Assembly: GCA_965249215.1 (NCBI GenBank)
Contig: CBDFLN010000002.1
Coordinates: 1,922,001-1,986,000, forward strand
Length of the DNA: 64,000 bases
Direction of reading: 5' to 3'
Source: G963667675 sp965249215
GTDB taxonomy: Bacteria; Chloroflexota; Dehalococcoidia; Lucifugimonadales; UBA3495
Shown here: piece after piece, positions 60,097-64,000 of the stretch
Position numbering within the stretch: position 1 is the stretch's first letter
Layout of the letters: each line of letters starts with the position of its first letter
Position numbers and translations under genes: made by a program
Notes under the pieces: generated by a model
Database searches by the model: none
What the model saw: the letters and a program-made list of their open reading frames with translations, nothing else
Told to the model about the DNA's origin: nothing

Positions 60097-61074
60097 TTGA
60101 CCATCCTGGTTACCGGCTGCGCCGGCTTCATCGGTTCCAAAGTAGCCTCGCAGCTGCTGGATATGGGCCACACTGTGCTGGGCGTAGACAGTCTCGCCCA
60201 AGTACAACACAACCGGCTGCAGGAATGGCGGCTCGCCGCCCTCCACCAACACCCCAGTTTCACCTTCCGGCGGGTCGATATCTCTGACTTCAGCCAGTTG
60301 AAGTCCATATTCGGCGGAGACGGTCGTGAAGGTCGGGTTTCGAGCGTCATCAATCTCGGAGCTTTGGCCGGGGTCCGGGCAAGCGCGTCATCCCCTCGCG
60401 CATTCTATGAGACCAACGTCTTGGGAACATTGAACCTGTTGGAGTTGTGCCGCGAGTTCGGCGTCGGCAAGTTCGTTCTGGCGTCAACATCAAGCGTTTA
60501 CGGCGCCGGAATGGCGGGCCCCACCAAAGAAGACGCCCCTTCCAGCCGGCCTCTGTCGCCCTACGCAGCTTCCAAGGCCGCGGCCGAGTCCTTGCTGCAT
60601 TCCTACCATCATCTTTATGACATCGACGCGGCAGTGCTGAGGTACTTTACCGTTTACGGTCCGGCGGGCCGTCCTGACATGAGCATCTTCAGGTTCATCC
60701 GCAGCGTATGCGAAGACCAACCGATCACGGTCTTCGGGGACGGGATGCAGCAACGTGACTTTACATACGTCGACGACGTCGCACGCGGTACGGTGGCAGC
60801 TTTGGGCATAACGGGATACGAGACCATCAACCTGGGACACGGAACCCCGGTAACGTTGGCTGACGTGATCAAGTTGATAGAGAGGGCCGTCGGGAAACAA
60901 GCGAGAATCATATACCAGGACCGCCACCCGGCAGACCCCATGACCACCTGGGCCGACATCAACCGCGCCCAAAGTCTTCTGGGCTGGAATCCGACTGTGG
61001 GCATCGAAGAAGGGATCGGCCGCTCGGTCAAATGGTACCTGGAGAACCGGGACTGGGCCAAAGGACTAACCTGA
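60097..61074 (+). CDS. NAD-dependent nucleotide-sugar epimerase/dehydratase
   Basis: The 325-residue extended SDR starts at TTG 60097 with TILVTGCAGFIGSKVASQLL. The catalytic set is Ser in ASTSSVYGAG and Tyr/Lys in SPYAASKAAAE, with LRYFTVYGPAGRPDM following. The overall pattern is close to UDP-glucuronate 4-epimerase or UDP-glucose 4-epimerase. It acts in the cytosol on NDP-sugars for surface polysaccharide. It is convergent with a membrane glycosyltransferase gene, consistent with envelope sugar synthesis. There is no clear ribosome site at the TTG, so the exact start is uncertain. Confidence 0.92.
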   Translation: MTILVTGCAGFIGSKVASQLLDMGHTVLGVDSLAQVQHNRLQEWRLAALHQHPSFTFRRVDISDFSQLKSIFGGDGREGRVSSVINLGALAGVRASASSPRAFYETNVLGTLNLLELCREFGVGKFVLASTSSVYGAGMAGPTKEDAPSSRPLSPYAASKAAAESLLHSYHHLYDIDAAVLRYFTVYGPAGRPDMSIFRFIRSVCEDQPITVFGDGMQQRDFTYVDDVARGTVAALGITGYETINLGHGTPVTLADVIKLIERAVGKQARIIYQDRHPADPMTTWADINRAQSLLGWNPTVGIEEGIGRSVKWYLENRDWAKGLT

Positions 61075-61212
61075 GGCGGCCACTTTAGCGAATACCTCCC
61101 AGCGTCTATGTGGCCATCCTCGGCCCGCGGTGCATGGTCAAGGACATCGGGCGCCAGGCCGGTTAGAGTCAAGTATGGTTGGCTGGCCCGGCGGACCATC
61201 TTGACTCGGGGG

Positions 61213-62723
61213 TTAGCGCGAAGCCCGTGCCAGCTTCGCTTTCATCCCACGGACGCTCCGGGACAAGTGCTTGGGTTGAATCGCCCCGACCACTTTGGCT
61301 GGCAACCCCGATTGCCGCATCCCACGAGCGGCCTGGGTGATCTGCGGCCAGATTGTCGCGCCAGTTGCCAGGGCAGCCAGCGCCAGCCAGAAGTAGGTGA
61401 GCCACCAGGTCTCGGTTGACCACGACGTGTACAGGGGAAAGAGTCCGGCCAGACCTTGGAAAGCTGGAAAGTCCATGTCGAATGGGTCGACAGCGATGGT
61501 GATCTCCCGCGCCCGGCCGGCGACCGCGACGCCGTAGGTGTAGGCCAACGTCAAAAGCCCAAGTGCGGCAATGGAAATTCGACCCCAGCGAGGCGCCCTG
61601 GAGACCATGAGAACAATGGGCGCCACAAGAAGGGGCAGCACAGCAAGCAACGTGCGCCCGGGGAACCACCAACCCATCATAGTGATGGCAATGAAAGTAG
61701 CGATTAGCGCCTGCGCCAACAGCAGAGACAGGACCAAGCGGTGGTGGCTCCCAGCCGTTGCAAGCAGCGCGGCGCCGGGGACCGCCGCCAGCAGCAGCGG
61801 GGCCCATCGCCAATGCCGAAGCGTTGGTCCAGGAACAGGCCCCAAAGCCGGTAATAGCGATCGCCGAACTCGATATGCCCCGTTAGGATGTCTACAGTAT
61901 TCCACTGCGCATAGACGACGTTCACACCGTACGGAGTCAAGCTGCCGAACAAGTGCAGGTGAAACCAAATGAAGAACCCCGTAGAGGCGGCTCCCACCGC
62001 GACCAGAGCGATCCTGCCGAACCTGCCGGCCCTGAGCAGAAAATATCCCGAAACCAGCGCCGCCAGTGGAGCGTACTTTATCCCCAGCCAGCACATGACG
62101 GTCAACAAACCGGCTAAGACTAGAGCTTCGGAGACCCCCAGTGCCGTTTTCCTGGTAACTACCAGCAAAGCCAGCACCAGCGTCAACGCCGCTGGGAACT
62201 CAGGGTAAATCTCACTGGAGTAAATGAACGCAGTGGCCGTCAGTCCTACGGCCAAAGTGAGCATCCAGCTCATCAGCCGCCTGCCGGTAAGGCGGTCCGC
62301 CAGCACAAAGGCCAGAGCCATAGTTGCCGCCGCCATGAGCAGCAACTGTACCTGGGCTCCGGTGAGGCCGCCCAGCCCAAACCCGGGGATTAGCAAGGCA
62401 GGCAGCCCTGGGTTGTGAGGGCTGAGCAGTTGGCCGTCCGGCAGGGGCGCGGACTGCCGCCAGAGGCCGTCCGGGTGGTCGAAGAATGACTCGTAGGACC
62501 TTTCCTCATATTGGTTGCGAAGGTCGAAGTCGCCGTCATCCAACAGACTCTGGGTAGTCAGCAGGTAGAACGGCTCGTCCCCCGAAATCGACGCTCCCCG
62601 TGTCGCCCGGATGTCCACTGAAAATGCGTAGGCGGCCGAAAGGAGCAAGAAAAGAGCCACCGCGGCAAGCAGTAGCTCTTTGTCTTTGATTCGCAACGAA
62701 ACCGATTGAAAAGCCAGGCTCAA
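61213..62723 (-). pseudogene. Membrane glycosyltransferase (GT39/ArnT-like), frameshifted
   Basis: Two overlapping frames reconstruct one multi-pass protein of about 503 residues. The N-terminal frame starts at ATG 62723 and has SISGDEPFYLLTTQSLLDDG, the acidic loop typical of polyprenol-dependent glycosyltransferases, and reads to LFLDQRFGIG near 61815. There the other frame takes over with RWAPLLLAAVPGAALLATAG and continues through several helices to the stop at 61213. The span is one base short of a multiple of three, consistent with a single-base loss at about 61805-61820. The donor is presumably a lipid-linked sugar. Whether the shift is real or a sequencing artefact cannot be told here. 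Confidence 0.85.
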
Positions 62724-62725
62724 CG

Positions 62726-63760
62726 TTATGGCAGAATGCCAACGTCCCTGAGCAGGTCAATCGTGCCTTGCAGGTCGCTCAGGCTACCCAAGTCGACGTC
62801 GGGCGGGTCCAGGGACTCAATGGGGGGAAGGTCTCCTTCAGGCTCAACTCCCGCGGCTACCGGGTATTCCTTGACCTCAGAAGTGAAGTATTCCTGCGCG
62901 GGTCGCGACAGGAGGAACTCGATAAACTCTTGCGCGGTCTCCTTGTTCTCAGAAGCCTGAAGTATCCCGGCACCGGCGACCAGCACTAGGGCCCCCGGGT
63001 CGCCGTTGCCGATGTAGTAGTTTCGGGCTTTGAATTCAGGCCCGTGCTCGGCCAAGAACCGCTCTAGATAGTAGTGGTTGACGAAGCCGACATCGATCTC
63101 CCCGTTTGCCGCCGCCTGGACTATCGAGACGTTGTTGGGATACTCCCGGGCGTCGTTGTTCTTGATGCCCTCCAGCCAGTCCCGGGCGCGGTCTTCACCC
63201 AGTTGCAAACGCAGGGCGGTGACGAATGCCTGGAATGAGCCGTTCCGCGGCGCCCAGCCAACCCGGCCTCTCCACTCTTCCGCAGTGAAACCGAGTATGG
63301 AATCAGGCAGATCTGCGTCAGGGTCAATGACCTCGGTATTGTAGATGATGGTCCTCGCTCTGCCGGACGTGCCAATCCATTGGCCGTTGGGGTCCCTGAG
63401 CCTGCGGTCAACCTGGTCAAGTATCTCCTGTGGCAGGTCCGCCAACATTTCCGATGCGGCCAAGCTGCCAAGAGAGCCGGGGTCTTGCAGGAACACCACA
63501 TCAGCCGGGGTCTTGTCCCCCTCCTCCAGCAACGTGGCGGCAGTGGAAGCGCTGCCGCCGTACTTCACGTTGATTTTGGTCCCGGTAACTTCGTAGAACT
63601 CCTCCAACAGCGGGTGCACGAGGCTTTGAGAACGCCCGGAATAGATGGTCAGGCTGTCGTCGTCCCCGCCGCATGCCAGAGGAGCAACCACCGCCGTCGC
63701 CAGCAGTATTGCCGCCAAGAGCGTCTTCGGCGCGAGATTGCGCCAACGAATCCTTGTCAT
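62726..63760 (-). CDS. Iron-type ABC transporter substrate-binding lipoprotein
   Basis: The 344-residue exported protein has a hydrophobic signal ending PLACGGDD (lipobox LAC). It has the ferric-binding-protein pattern: LTIYSGRSQSLVHPLLEEFY, GGSASTAATLLEEG, ADVVFLQDPGSLG, GRVGWAPRNGSFQAFVTALR and VGFVNHYYLERF, the double-Tyr motif that ligates Fe(III) in FbpA/FutA relatives. It captures ferric iron outside the membrane for an ABC importer. The permease and ATPase are not in the window: the next minus-strand gene is the glycosyltransferase, two bases on. The gene upstream at 63792 may belong to the same system. Confidence 0.92.
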   Translation of the reverse strand: MTRIRWRNLAPKTLLAAILLATAVVAPLACGGDDDSLTIYSGRSQSLVHPLLEEFYEVTGTKINVKYGGSASTAATLLEEGDKTPADVVFLQDPGSLGSLAASEMLADLPQEILDQVDRRLRDPNGQWIGTSGRARTIIYNTEVIDPDADLPDSILGFTAEEWRGRVGWAPRNGSFQAFVTALRLQLGEDRARDWLEGIKNNDAREYPNNVSIVQAAANGEIDVGFVNHYYLERFLAEHGPEFKARNYYIGNGDPGALVLVAGAGILQASENKETAQEFIEFLLSRPAQEYFTSEVKEYPVAAGVEPEGDLPPIESLDPPDVDLGSLSDLQGTIDLLRDVGILP

Positions 63761-63791
63761 TCCTTTACCCCTACTCCACTAGTACGGTTGG

Positions 63792-64000
63792 CTATTGGAA
63801 GCGGCTTACCAAGTCATCCTGAGTCAACAGGAGCGCCGACGCAACCCCGTTCAAGGCCGCGAGGGCCGCGTCGCTGGACTCCTCCGTAATCTCGCTCGCA
63901 TCCGCCTGGAGATAGGAAATGATTGTCTCGTCTGCGGACGGGTCGGCTTTGGCCACCTCGGGCTGAATGGACTGGTAGAAAGCCAATGCTTCGACCTGGT
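63792..64000 (-). CDS. C-terminal part of an unknown protein (5' end outside window)
   Basis: The minus-strand frame is open from the window edge (reading QVEALAFYQSIQPEVAKADP) to a stop at 63792, giving about 68 visible residues. It is acidic and helical, ending ASALLLTQDDLVSRF. The family is not recognised. It lies 31 bases upstream of the iron-binding lipoprotein on the same strand, so an iron-uptake role (for example a periplasmic imelysin/EfeO-like protein) is possible but only by position. Confidence 0.5.
   Translation of the reverse strand, partial: QVEALAFYQSIQPEVAKADPSADETIISYLQADASEITEESSDAALAALNGVASALLLTQDDLVSRFQ

Overview
The window looks like a chromosomal piece of a Chloroflexota bacterium, most likely a Dehalococcoidia/SAR202-type lineage. 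This is inferred from gene content, not from any marker search. The pointers are high GC, a GuaB3-type IMP dehydrogenase relative, three luciferase-like flavin oxidoreductases, five paralogous metal-dependent amidohydrolases, secreted lipoproteins with Pro/Thr/Gln-rich linkers, paired DUF1501/DUF1800 and NHL-repeat proteins, and two tiny Cys/His-rich proteins of one family. No tRNA, rRNA, CRISPR array, transposase, integrase or phage gene was seen.

Layout. 1-5.3 kb: end of a DUF1501 gene, an NHL-repeat protein, a thiamine-diphosphate enzyme, a small unknown protein and a solitary DNA methyltransferase. 5.6-9.5 kb: a tiny membrane protein, a dihydropyrimidinase-type hydrolase, guaB3 and a Cys-rich mini-protein. 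9.6-16.9 kb: dnaE, an SDR, a B12/radical-SAM protein and an alpha/beta hydrolase. 17.0-22.4 kb: a minus-strand operon moxR - DUF58 - transglutaminase-like - ogt, in which the transglutaminase has Ser at the catalytic Cys position. 22.8-26.9 kb: three consecutive thioredoxin-fold lipoproteins, two with in-frame tandem-repeat linkers. 27.1-28.0 kb: a tight pair, a GIY-YIG-like protein and a nucleotide-binding protein, possibly defensive. 28.6-36.2 kb: dienelactone hydrolase, RidA, three flavin monooxygenase-like proteins, nudC and a VOC protein.

36.6-51 kb is a catabolic region: five amidohydrolase paralogs interleaved with MsrB, a sterol-reductase-like membrane protein, a PhnB-like protein, an FMN alpha-hydroxyacid oxidase, a dienelactone hydrolase, a 2-hydroxyacid dehydrogenase, an aldo/keto reductase and a soluble reductive-dehalogenase-like Fe-S/cobalamin protein. 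51-55.6 kb: DUF1800, a second NHL protein, a carboxymuconolactone-decarboxylase-like protein, a small unknown and a TIM-barrel isomerase. 56-64 kb: an MFS transporter broken by one TGA, a molybdopterin hydroxylase large subunit without partners, a nucleotide-sugar epimerase, a frameshifted membrane glycosyltransferase, an iron-type ABC substrate-binding lipoprotein and the end of another gene.

Taken together the genes suggest a heterotroph that oxidises, hydrolyses and dehydrogenates varied organic molecules. Two genes carry single-position disruptions (56.8 and 61.8 kb), which may be real decay or assembly error. One dispersed imperfect palindrome occurs three times (40.6, 53.6, 55.9 kb). 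All functional statements rest on motif recognition by eye; no database search was possible.
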